From NCBI RefSeq assembly GCF_011297335.1, contig NZ_JAAOTJ010000028.1, forward strand, positions 1 to 63,703: a stretch of 63,703 nucleotides of DNA, given 5' to 3'. The notes beneath the pieces were generated by a model. The model did no database searches, had not been told where the DNA came from, and saw only the letters and a list, made by a program, of their open reading frames with translations. Both the position numbers and the translations under genes were made by a program. Numbering within the stretch: the first letter of the stretch is position 1; each line of letters starts with the position of its first letter. Origin of the DNA: Catellatospora methionotrophica (GTDB lineage: Bacteria; Actinomycetota; Actinomycetes; Mycobacteriales; Micromonosporaceae). This document shows positions 15,911-24,000 of the stretch, one piece after another.

Positions 15911-17052
15911 CGGTACACGCTCGCGATCGCGCTGATGTCGGGGTGCGGCTGCTCGGCGGGGCCGAGGGTGGCCGCGGCCAGCCGCCGCAGCCGCCGGGGC
16001 ACGCCGTGGTTGATGCCGAGGTAACGCAGCGGCATGTCGTCGTTCAGGGCGGCCAGCAGCAGCTTCGCGCCGCGACCGGTGATGCCGGTGAAGCGCAGGT
16101 CCAGCCGCCGCAGCCGGCTCGCGGGTAGCACCGCCGCCAGCGCGGCGGCACCGGCGTCGCCGACGGTGTTGGGCAGCGCGCCCAGGGCCCGTTCCGACGG
16201 CGGCCGGGCCAGGTCCAGCGCCGTCCACGCGCCCAGCCGCGCCGCCAGCGCGCCCGCCCCGGCCGGGGACAGGCCGTTGCCGCCCAGGCCCAGCGTCATC
16301 GGCAGCCCCTCGACGGCCTCGCCGAGCGCCGCCGCGCCCGCGTCGCCGAGGTGGTTGGCGGCCAGGTACAGCTCGCGTACGCGGCCGTCGCGCACGATCG
16401 CCGCCAGCGCGGGCACGGCGTCGGGGGCCAGCCCGTTGCCGCCGAGGAACAGCCGCTCCAGCGGGGTGGCCCGGTGCGCGAGCACGTCGGCCAGCGCCGC
16501 CAGGCCGTGCCGGGTCAGGCCGGTGTTGACCAGGTCCAGGGTGCGCAGCGTGGTGTTGGCGGCCAGGGCCGCGCACAGCCGGGCCACGCCTGCGTCGCCG
16601 ATCGGGTTGCGCTTGAGCCACAGCGCCCGCACCGTGGCGTCGTCGGCGAGCCGGTCGGCCAGCGCGCCCGCGCCGTCCGCGTCGATGCGGTTGCAGCCCA
16701 GGTAGACGGTCTGCACGTGGTGGCCGGGCGCGAGCGCGTCGGCGACCGCGCGGGCTCCGTCGCTGCCCAGGCCGTTGGTGCCCAGCAGCAGGTGGGTGGC
16801 GTGCGGGAAGCCCACCGCCGCCTGCACCACGCGTGCCGCGAGCTGCGGGCCGAGGCCCTGCTTGCACAGGTCGAGCCGCCCGTCGGGTTGCAGGGTGCCG
16901 CGCGGGAAGTCCTCGGCCGCGGCGACCCCGGCCGGGTCGGCGAGCCGGGTCAGCAGCGCGGCGAAGTCCGCCGGGTCGGCCAGCCCCGTCTCGGGATGGC
17001 TGATCGCCGGGCAGCGCACCGGATTCGCGGGGGTCTCGTGCTCGGTCACCAT
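15907..17052 (-). CDS. Leucine-rich-repeat protein, ribonuclease-inhibitor type
   Basis: A 381-residue protein built from about eight repeats of the RI type, with the pattern L-x-x-L-x-L-x-x-N-x-L-x-x-x-G-A-x-A-L-A. Examples are HATHLLLGTNGLGSDGARAVA, HVQTVYLGCNRIDADGAGALA and LERLFLGGNGLAPDAVPALA. No signal peptide or anchor is present, so it acts in the cytoplasm, probably as a protein-binding scaffold. ATG at 17052 lies 7 nt inside the SDR gene, and GTG at 17049 would give a 4-nt overlap. The stop overlaps the ankyrin gene. RI-type LRR proteins in such operons are unusual in bacteria. Confidence 0.88.
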   Translation of the reverse strand: MVTEHETPANPVRCPAISHPETGLADPADFAALLTRLADPAGVAAAEDFPRGTLQPDGRLDLCKQGLGPQLAARVVQAAVGFPHATHLLLGTNGLGSDGARAVADALAPGHHVQTVYLGCNRIDADGAGALADRLADDATVRALWLKRNPIGDAGVARLCAALAANTTLRTLDLVNTGLTRHGLAALADVLAHRATPLERLFLGGNGLAPDAVPALAAIVRDGRVRELYLAANHLGDAGAAALGEAVEGLPMTLGLGGNGLSPAGAGALAARLGAWTALDLARPPSERALGALPNTVGDAGAAALAAVLPASRLRRLDLRFTGITGRGAKLLLAALNDDMPLRYLGINHGVPRRLRRLAAATLGPAEQPHPDISAIASVYR

Positions 17053-18467
17053 GCCACCTGCCGGTAGTCCTTGAGGAATGCCCCGTGCACCGGGTCGCCG
17101 GCCTCGGCGCGCACGATCGGGTCGTACACCCGCGCGGCCCCGTCGATCACGTCCAGCGGCGGCCGGAACCCGGCCTCACGCTGGGCCTGCTTGTCCGGGT
17201 GCGGCCGCTCGTCGGTGACCCAGCCGGTGTCCACGCTGTTCATCAGGATGCCGTCGGCGCGGTAGTCGTCGGCCAGCGTCCGGGTCAGCATGTTCAGCGC
17301 CGCCTTGGCCATGTTGGTGTGCGGGTGGCGCTGGGTCTTGTTCGCCCGGGAGAAGCTGCCCTCCATCGCCGACACCTGCACCACGTGCCGCAGCGGCGAC
17401 GGGGCGGCGGCCAGCAGCGGGCGCAGCCGCGAGGTCAGCAGGAACGGGGCGAACGCGTTGACGACGTGCACCTCCAGCCACTCGCGCGGGCTGACGTCGT
17501 GGGCGTGCAGGGTCCACGAGTTGACCTCGCGCAGGTCCAGCGGCTGGCCGGTCTCGTCGGTGCGCCCGGCCGGGAACAGCGCCTGGGCCGGTTCCGGCAG
17601 CACGACGGCGCTGTCGGTCCGGTGGCGGGTCGGCGTCGTGCCGATCGCGGCGGCCGGGCCGGTCAGCGGCAGCACTTCGGCCGCCCGCACCTCGCGGTGG
17701 TACGCCGCGGGCCGGTGCAGGGTCTGCGCGGCGTTGTTGACCAGGATGTCGAGGTGGTCCCAGCGCTGCGTGACCGCGTCGACCAGCCCGATCACCCCGG
17801 CCGGGTCGAGGAAGTCGGCACCGTGCACGTGCAGCCGGTGCGACCACGCCGCCGCGTCGGGCAGCGCCGCGAACCGCCGGGCCGCATCGCGCGGGAACCG
17901 GCTGGTGACCAGCACGTGCGCGCCGTCGCGCAGCAGCTTGAGCGCGATATGGAAACCGATCTTCACGCGCCCGCCGGTGACCACGGCCCGGCGGCCGGTC
18001 AGGTCGCAGCGGGCGTCGCGGCGCTGCCGGTTCTGCTGGGCGCAGGGCGGGCACAGCTGGTGGTAGTCGGCGTCGACCTGCCGGAACTGCTCCTTGCACA
18101 CGTAGCACCGGCGCGGCCGGTGCAGCAGTGCGGAAGGTTCACCGGTCGGTGGGAGGCTGCGCGCCGTCGCGGCGGGGATCTCCTCGCGGAAGCGGCTGGC
18201 CGTGGCCAGCAACTGCCGGTCGGTCTGCTCGCGGTGCGCGGCCCGGTCGGCCTTGCGGCGTTTCTTGTCCCCCCGGTAGGCCGCCGCGACAGCCCGTTCG
18301 ACGGCCAGCGCCGCCGGGCCGTCCAGCTCGCCGCGCCCGGCGGCGGCCAGCACCCGCAGACAGACGTCCAGATCGGACGCACCGACCGGCACGGCGGAAC
18401 CCCCCGGGCCGGGCGCACCGGTCGCGGACACGCGCGCCACAGGCACGTCCGTGCTGCGGTGCGGCAT
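17046..18467 (-). CDS. Short-chain dehydrogenase-like protein with N-terminal zinc ribbon; catalytic Tyr replaced
   Basis: A 473-residue protein, first gene of the operon. A charged N-terminus leads to a zinc ribbon, Cys121-x2-Cys124 and Cys139-x2-Cys142 (CYVCKEQF, LCPPCAQ). A Rossmann SDR domain follows, with TGGRVKIG (164-171), NNAA (244-247), Ser365 in VVQVSAMEG and Lys387. The SDR Tyr-x3-Lys motif reads THR-NMA-K (Thr383), so the usual catalytic Tyr is missing. A roughly 60-residue insert lies between NNAA and the Ser. It may be a redox sensor or nucleotide-binding scaffold in place of an enzyme. ATG at 18467 has GGGAGG just upstream. Confidence 0.85.
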   Translation of the reverse strand: MPHRSTDVPVARVSATGAPGPGGSAVPVGASDLDVCLRVLAAAGRGELDGPAALAVERAVAAAYRGDKKRRKADRAAHREQTDRQLLATASRFREEIPAATARSLPPTGEPSALLHRPRRCYVCKEQFRQVDADYHQLCPPCAQQNRQRRDARCDLTGRRAVVTGGRVKIGFHIALKLLRDGAHVLVTSRFPRDAARRFAALPDAAAWSHRLHVHGADFLDPAGVIGLVDAVTQRWDHLDILVNNAAQTLHRPAAYHREVRAAEVLPLTGPAAAIGTTPTRHRTDSAVVLPEPAQALFPAGRTDETGQPLDLREVNSWTLHAHDVSPREWLEVHVVNAFAPFLLTSRLRPLLAAAPSPLRHVVQVSAMEGSFSRANKTQRHPHTNMAKAALNMLTRTLADDYRADGILMNSVDTGWVTDERPHPDKQAQREAGFRPPLDVIDGAARVYDPIVRAEAGDPVHGAFLKDYRQVAW

Positions 18468-18492
18468 GCACCCTCCCCGGGTCAGGTGGGGG

Positions 18493-18565
18493 CGAGGCTG
18501 GTCGGATTCGAACCGACGTCCTCCAGCTTGCAGTCAAGGCGCGACGACCTCTGCGCTACAGCCTC
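18493..18565 (-). tRNA. tRNA-like element (Cys-like GCA triplet), anticodon arm not canonical
   Basis: Reading the minus strand, GAGGCTG and CAGCCTC form a 7-bp acceptor stem, extendable to 10 bp. TA then GCGC-AGAGGTCGTC-GCGC forms a D arm. GTCGG-TTCGAAT-CCGAC is a perfect T arm with the TTCGA loop. The part between, CTTGACTGCAAGCTGGAGGAC, contains T-GCA-A as in tRNA-Cys, but it pairs only as CTTG/CAAG with a 4-nt loop and not as a 5-bp stem with a 7-nt loop. CCA is not encoded. It may be a divergent or decayed tRNA, perhaps of mobile origin. Confidence 0.5.
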
Positions 18566-18728
18566 GCCGCGCGGGACGATACCCGACCCGACCGACACGC
18601 CGCCGCACCGCCCGCCCCGGCCTGCCGCCGGTAGCCGCTGACGAGGGCTATCCCCTGTGCGAACAGCGCCGAGAGGAGCTGATCCGGCCATTGTGGACGG
18701 TGAAGATACAAGCGGAGGCAATAGAAAG
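18566..18728. other. Intergenic stretch, no gene seen
   Basis: Between the tRNA-like element and the patatin terminator I see no coding frame with consistent third-position bias and no clear promoter. Short AT-rich patches (GAAGATACAAG near 18702) are slightly unlike the surroundings. Confidence 0.35.
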
Positions 18729-18770
18729 CGCCCGTCTTGGCAACCACGGGGGAAGTCGCCAAGACGGGCG
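18729..18770 (-). terminator. Terminator of the patatin gene
   Basis: CGCCCGTCTTGGC (18729-18741) and GCCAAGACGGGCG (18758-18770) form a perfect 13-bp stem with a 16-nt loop. Read on the minus strand it is followed by CTTTCTATT, a modest T-rich tail. It lies about 150 nt beyond the stop of the patatin gene at 18920. Confidence 0.65.
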
Positions 18771-18919
18771 TCACGTCCGAGCATAGCGCTAGCGGAAGGC
18801 TTTGGCCACTCCGGGTCGAGGGCAGCTGAGGAGAGTGCCGTCACATCGGGTTCTGCCAGGTCAGAGTGTCTTCGGCAGTGATCGTCGTCGGTGTCGCCCG
18901 CCATGTCGTGAAGGGACGG

Positions 18920-19756
18920 TCAGCACCACACCGCGGCGACCTGGGTGACGACCTGCGCGGCCTGGGTGCGGCCGGCGCGGGCCGAGGCGGCGCGGTGGGC
19001 CGGGTCGAGCATGTTGCGGCCGATCGCGGTCCGCGAGTCGCGGTCGGGGCTGATGACGGTCACCTGCGCGCCCGCCGCGGTCAGTTCGGCGACGTGCCGG
19101 GCGGTGCTGGTGACCAGGCCGCCGCCTACGGTCACCGGCGCGATGATGACCACCCGCTCATGGCCCTGGGCCAGGTCGGCGTTGGTCGCCGAGCGCATCC
19201 CGCCGTCGATGTAGCGGTGGCCGTTGACAGCCGCGGGCGGCCATACGCCGGGCACGGCGCAGCTGGCGGCGACGGCGTCGATGAGTTCCACGCCGCTGTC
19301 GCGGTCGAAGACGGTGAACGCTCCGGTGTGCGCGTCCGACGCGGTGATCTTCAGGGGCTGGGCGGGCCATTCGACCACGGGCAGCCGGGACGCGATGACC
19401 GCCTTGCGCTCCTCGGGGGTCATCGACGCGGCGGCCAGCGCCAGCGCGCCCAGGCGGGCCCGATACTGCTCGGGGGCGCGGCTGCGCACCATCGCCCAGC
19501 CGTACCCCAGCAGGGTGCGCATGCCCAGATGGGCCGCGACCTCGTCCTTGGGGTCCTCCAGCTGGGTCTGGTAACGCTCCTCCAGGCTGGGCTCGCTCGC
19601 CATCACCGACGCGACCACCGACCCCGCCGAGGTGCCGACGAGCAGGTCGGCGGTGCTCAGGTCGACCCCGGCCTCGGCGAGTCCGGCCAGGATCCCCAGC
19701 TCCCAGGCGATGCCGGTGACCCCGCCGCCACCGAGCACGAGCGCTCTGCCCTTCAC
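18920..19756 (-). CDS. Patatin-like phospholipase
   Basis: A 278-residue lipid acyl hydrolase. It shows the oxyanion loop LGGGGVTGIAWELG (residues 8-21), the nucleophile elbow GTSAG (about 42-46) and the Asp of the Ser-Asp dyad in YIDGGMRS. There is no signal peptide, so it acts inside the cell or is released by another route. GTG at 19756 has GGAGG 6 nt upstream. It stands alone between the two MoxR-vWA operons. Patatins serve as membrane-attacking effectors in several bacterial defence systems, but nothing here proves such a role, and housekeeping lipid turnover is equally possible. Confidence 0.88.
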   Translation of the reverse strand: MKGRALVLGGGGVTGIAWELGILAGLAEAGVDLSTADLLVGTSAGSVVASVMASEPSLEERYQTQLEDPKDEVAAHLGMRTLLGYGWAMVRSRAPEQYRARLGALALAAASMTPEERKAVIASRLPVVEWPAQPLKITASDAHTGAFTVFDRDSGVELIDAVAASCAVPGVWPPAAVNGHRYIDGGMRSATNADLAQGHERVVIIAPVTVGGGLVTSTARHVAELTAAGAQVTVISPDRDSRTAIGRNMLDPAHRAASARAGRTQAAQVVTQVAAVWC

Positions 19757-20056
19757 CCGCCGCCTCCTTCACCACTGCCGACGCCCTGCCCAGCACCGCG
19801 GCGCCCGCCGCCGTCGTCCCGCGGCGCACCCGGCGCTGGACCTTCGACGGTACTCCCGAGGTGTGCGCTCGTGTCCGGATTCCCCGCCGAGATGACCGTC
19901 CGCACGTCGTCGCGCCCCCGGACCCGCCGGTCGCGGCGCGGCGCGGACCCCGCTGCGCGCCGGCGCGGGCGGTGTGGCCGAATGGTTCCCGGTCGGTATG
20001 CCGCGCACGGGGCGGGGCCGCGACCAGCCGTTTGCCGGACTGTCGGCGCGGTGGTT
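19757..20056. other. Intergenic stretch between divergent patatin and DUF4132-like genes
   Basis: About 300 nt without a convincing gene. Open frames run through it on the plus strand, but their codon use is irregular, with many CGx and mixed third positions, and they lack start signals. It must hold the promoters of both flanking genes. Confidence 0.4.
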
Positions 20057-20081
20057 TAGCGTCCGGTGTCTTCGACAGGAA
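20057..20081 (+). promoter_or_regulatory. -10 box of the 20-32 kb operon
   Basis: TAGCGT at 20057-20062 would start transcription near 20069. AGGAAGG at about 20078-20084 then serves as ribosome binding site for ATG at 20095. No clear -35 box is seen. Confidence 0.4.
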
Positions 20082-20094
20082 GGTGGCCGTCCAC

Positions 20095-21024
20095 ATGGGA
20101 TGGTTGGTGGCCTCGGGTGGCTATGAAGTCACCCTGCGCGGCAGCGATCTGATCGCTCGCAACGCCAAGGGCAAGGAGCTCAAGTCGGTGCCGTCGGCGT
20201 TGCGCGACGACCCGGTGGTGACCGGGCTGCGGCAGCTCACCGAGTGGCTGGGGCGGCACGAGGTGCAGTGCCGGTCCGACATCGAACGGTGGATGGTCCG
20301 GTCGCTGCCGGTGCCCGTCGGCGTGCTGGCCGACGTGTGGCCCGACGAGACCTGGCGCGCGGCGCTGACCGACCTGGTGGTCGGGGTGCTCGACGAGGAC
20401 GGCGCGTTCGACCCGGACGAGGTGGGCTTCCTGCGGGACGCGTCCGCCGGGCAGATCGGCATCGTGAACCTCGACGGCGACACGGTGCGGCTGCCGGCCA
20501 CACGGGTGGTGATCCCGCACCCGGTTACCCTGCCCGACCTCGACGACCTGCGCGAGTTCGCCGCCGACCTGGGCGTTTCCCAGTCCGTGGACCAGCTGTT
20601 CCGGCAGATCTTCGTCCGCCCGGCCGATACGGATCCGGCCGCCCGGCGGATCGGGGAGTACTCCGGCGGCAAGTACGCCGAGCTGCGCCACCTGACCGCC
20701 CGCGCGACCAAGCTCGGCTACCCGGTGCGCGGCGGCAACGCGGTCTGCCGCGTGTTCGAGAACGGCGTCGCCGTCGAGGCGCGCTCCTGGGTCGGCTCGG
20801 ACGACCCGTACTACGAGACCGAGACCGGTGACCTGGTCTTCACCGACCGCAACGGCACCTCGCTGACCCTGGCCGAGGTCGGCCCGGTCGCCTGGTCCGA
20901 GGGCACCCGCATGGCCGCCGCCCTGTACGCGGGCCGCGTCGTCGAGAAGGACGAGGACGAGGACGCGGCCGACGACCAGGTCGCAGACGCCGACGAAGAC
21001 GATGACGACGAGGACGAGGACTGA
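20095..21024 (+). CDS. DUF4132-like protein with acidic tail
   Basis: A 309-residue protein, first gene of a 12-kb operon. The part WPDETWRAALTDLVVGVLDEDGAFDPDEVGFLRDA with IPHPVTLPDLDDLREFAADLGVSQSVDQLFRQIF (about 81-188) resembles the C-terminal part of DUF4132/MolR-type proteins. DUF4132 proteins are often fused to larger scaffolds, and here this part stands alone. The last 25 residues are almost all Asp and Glu. ATG at 20095 is most likely, with in-frame GTG at 20083 as the alternative. The stop lies 1 nt before the next start. The molecular role is unknown. Confidence 0.75.
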   Translation: MGWLVASGGYEVTLRGSDLIARNAKGKELKSVPSALRDDPVVTGLRQLTEWLGRHEVQCRSDIERWMVRSLPVPVGVLADVWPDETWRAALTDLVVGVLDEDGAFDPDEVGFLRDASAGQIGIVNLDGDTVRLPATRVVIPHPVTLPDLDDLREFAADLGVSQSVDQLFRQIFVRPADTDPAARRIGEYSGGKYAELRHLTARATKLGYPVRGGNAVCRVFENGVAVEARSWVGSDDPYYETETGDLVFTDRNGTSLTLAEVGPVAWSEGTRMAAALYAGRVVEKDEDEDAADDQVADADEDDDDEDED

Positions 21025-21025
21025 C

Positions 21026-24000
21026 GTGAGCGAGCAGAATCTGACGCTGTTGGAGGCGGGAGCGGTGCTGCCCGCCGGTGCGCCGGTGGCCAAGGACGAC
21101 ACCGTCGACGCGCTGACCTCCCGCACCTACCGGCACCCGGTGCTGGGCGAGCGTTTCGTCGTGCGGCTGGTGCCCGCGACCATCGGCGCGGCCGAGGACC
21201 TGAGCATGGAGTTCCTCGGGTTCGACAAGCCCACGCCCGTCAACGAGGTCGGCCTGGTCCGCCAGCAGGCGCTCGGCTTCCCGGCCTGGGCGCTGGTCAA
21301 CGACCCGGCCAACGGCCACCACGCGCTGGCGCTGGTCAAGGAGATCGAGCGGCTGGCCCGGCAGGCGAAGTCGCGCATCGGCCCGGCCAAGGACGGCTTC
21401 AACGCCCTCGGCGAGCGGCTGGCCCGCGCCGTGCCGCACTTCCTGCCGACCTACTACGAGGAGGCGGGCCGGGCGTTCCTGGCCGCCGACAGCACCACGT
21501 ACGCGGCGACGATGTTCGGCAAGGCCCGTGACGCCGAACGGGCGTACGCGCTGCGCATCGACGAGGAGCGCCAGCACGCGGTGTTCCTGGAGTTCGCGCT
21601 GGCCGGGGCGCTGACCGCGAAGGCGCTGTCGCAGCACGCCCGGGAGCTGGCTGCGCGCTGCACCCCCGCCGACGCCTACGAGCGCTTCCTGCGGCTGTGC
21701 GTGGAACGGACCCTGGGCGGGCTGCCGCCGTACGCGCAGATGCACACCGACCTGCGGCGGCTGGCCAAGGCCGCCAAGCTCGACCAGGGCGACGCCGACC
21801 GGCAGGTGCTCGCGCAGCTGCTGGCCGCCCCGTCGCTGTCGCGTGCGCCGGAGGGCTTCTGGGCCGCGTACGCCGCACCGCTGGCCGAACTCGCCGCCGC
21901 CGACCCGGCCCTGCGCGGCCGCCTGCTCGGCATGTTCCCGCAGCACGTCGCCGACGACGTCTGGCTCGACGTGCTGGAGCGGGCTGGTGCCGTCACCGCG
22001 CTGACCGAGCCGCACGGCACGGTGCCGGTCGCGGCCGAGTCGCCCGACGGCCCGGCGGGCTGGCTGGGCCGCTTCGACGCGCACCGCCAGCGCCGTGGCT
22101 GGCGCGAGAGCGGCCGCTCGGTCAAGCTGCTGGCGCTGCTGGAGCGCATGTCCGGGCGGCTCAAGGCCGACGGGCTGCCGGTGGTGCTGTGCCGCCGCCA
22201 CAGCGGTGTCGACCTCGACCTGCTCGACGCGTGCCTGGCGCTGGGCGTGCCGGTCGCCGACCCCGACAGCGCCGCCCGCTACGGCGTCTCGCGCTGGCTG
22301 TCCGACGAGCGCGACGGACGCCGCGACCTGGTCGCGCTCGCCGGTGACGGCCGCTTCCTGGGCGCGCTCGCCGAGGCCGTCGAGCAGCACCTGCGCCCGA
22401 ACTACCGGGAGACCGCGGGCGATCCGGAGAAGGTACGTGCCGTCACGGCCGTGCCGGGCCTGCGTACCGCGTCGCACACGCTGCTGGACCTGATCGCCGC
22501 CGACACCGCCCGGCACGGCCTGCCGACACTGAGCCGCAACTTGGACCGGCTGGCGCTGCTGGGCAGCCCGGACGGCGTGGCCGTCAACCCGGAGGCGACC
22601 GCGCGGGTGCTCGGCCACGACGTGGCCGCGATGCTCGGGCACTCGCTGCGGACCGGCGTGCTCGACGAGCTCGGCTGGCCCGCGCTGGAGGAGGCGGTCG
22701 CCCGGCTCGGCGTGACCGCCGCCGACAACGAGGACACCGTCGGCATCGTCAGCCAGTACCCGTACCTGGTGCTGCGACGCGGCGACATGGTGCTGGTGGT
22801 CGGCGAGAACGGCGTCGAGCTGGAGCACCTGCTGCGCATCCCCGCCGACCAGCGGCACTACCTGTGGCGCCTGGTGCTGCGCTACGTCGACCGGCAGCTG
22901 CTGGTGTGCTGGGACATCGGCCGGGAGCGGTCCGGTTACTGGAGCGGCGCGCCCGACGACGTGTTCACCGTGCCCGACAACGCCTTCGACATGAACGACG
23001 CCGTCTCGCTGCCGCTGCCCGGCGGCGGCCGTACCCTCGGCAGCCGCCCGCTGCACGTCGGCGACCGCAGCGAGCGGCACACCGGGCGGGTGCTCACCGA
23101 CGGCGCCTCGTACTGGGTGATCCGGCACAACGGCGACAAGCTGGTCTGCCAGGAGTTCGACCCGGCCACCGGCGAACGCGGCCGGGCCAGCCTGCCCTCG
23201 TTCCTGGAGGACGGCGCGGCCGACGGGGAGTCGCTGGTGCTGCACCTGTCCCGGCTCGCGCCCCGCGACCCGCTCGCACCCGCCGACAGCCCGCTTCTCG
23301 GCTGGCGGGTGCGCCGCCGCGCCGACGGCAGCCTCGCCGGGCAGTCGACCGACGGGGTCGCGTACACCCTGCCCGCCGGGTCCGCCGTACGCGGCGACCT
23401 GTCCGCGGCGGTGCGGATGCCCGGCTCGGACACGGTCTGCGGCGTGTTCACCACCCGCGACTGGCGGCGCAGCGCGATGTCTCTGGCCGACGCCGAGGGC
23501 AGGCTGCTCGGCGAGTACACGGTGCCGCAGGGCCCGTCGGCGTACGCCCGCGGCACCCGCCTGGTGCCCACCGCCGCGTACTGGCACCTGCTGCGCCCGC
23601 GTGACGAGGCCGGTTCGGCGGCGCTGCGCGCTGTCACCGACGAGTGGTGCGGGCAGCTGCTGGGCGAGTCCGTCGCGGCGATCGACGCGGCCGACGACGA
23701 CGCCGCCGCGCAGGAGGCGCTGATCGCGCTGGTCGCCCGGCACCTGCCGGAGGTCACCGACCCGTCGCTGCGGGCCGGGGTCGCCGGGCTGGTCGAGCGG
23801 GCCGCGGTGCACGTCACCCGGCTGGCCGAACTGCGCGACCGGTGCGAGGGCCGCGCCGCCGAGACGGCCGCGCCGTCGACACAGGAGTGGACCGGCGGCG
23901 TGCAGGACCACGTGCTCATCGGCGCCCTGTCCGGCCTGCTCCGGTACTGCTACAGCCGCACCGACAGCGCGGTGCGCCTGTTCGCCGCGACAGGCGCGGC

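Noticed and set aside
18451..18786. Plus-strand frame across the tRNA-like element
   Set aside because: Its translation (SNRRPPACSQ) is the typical product of reading a tRNA gene antisense.
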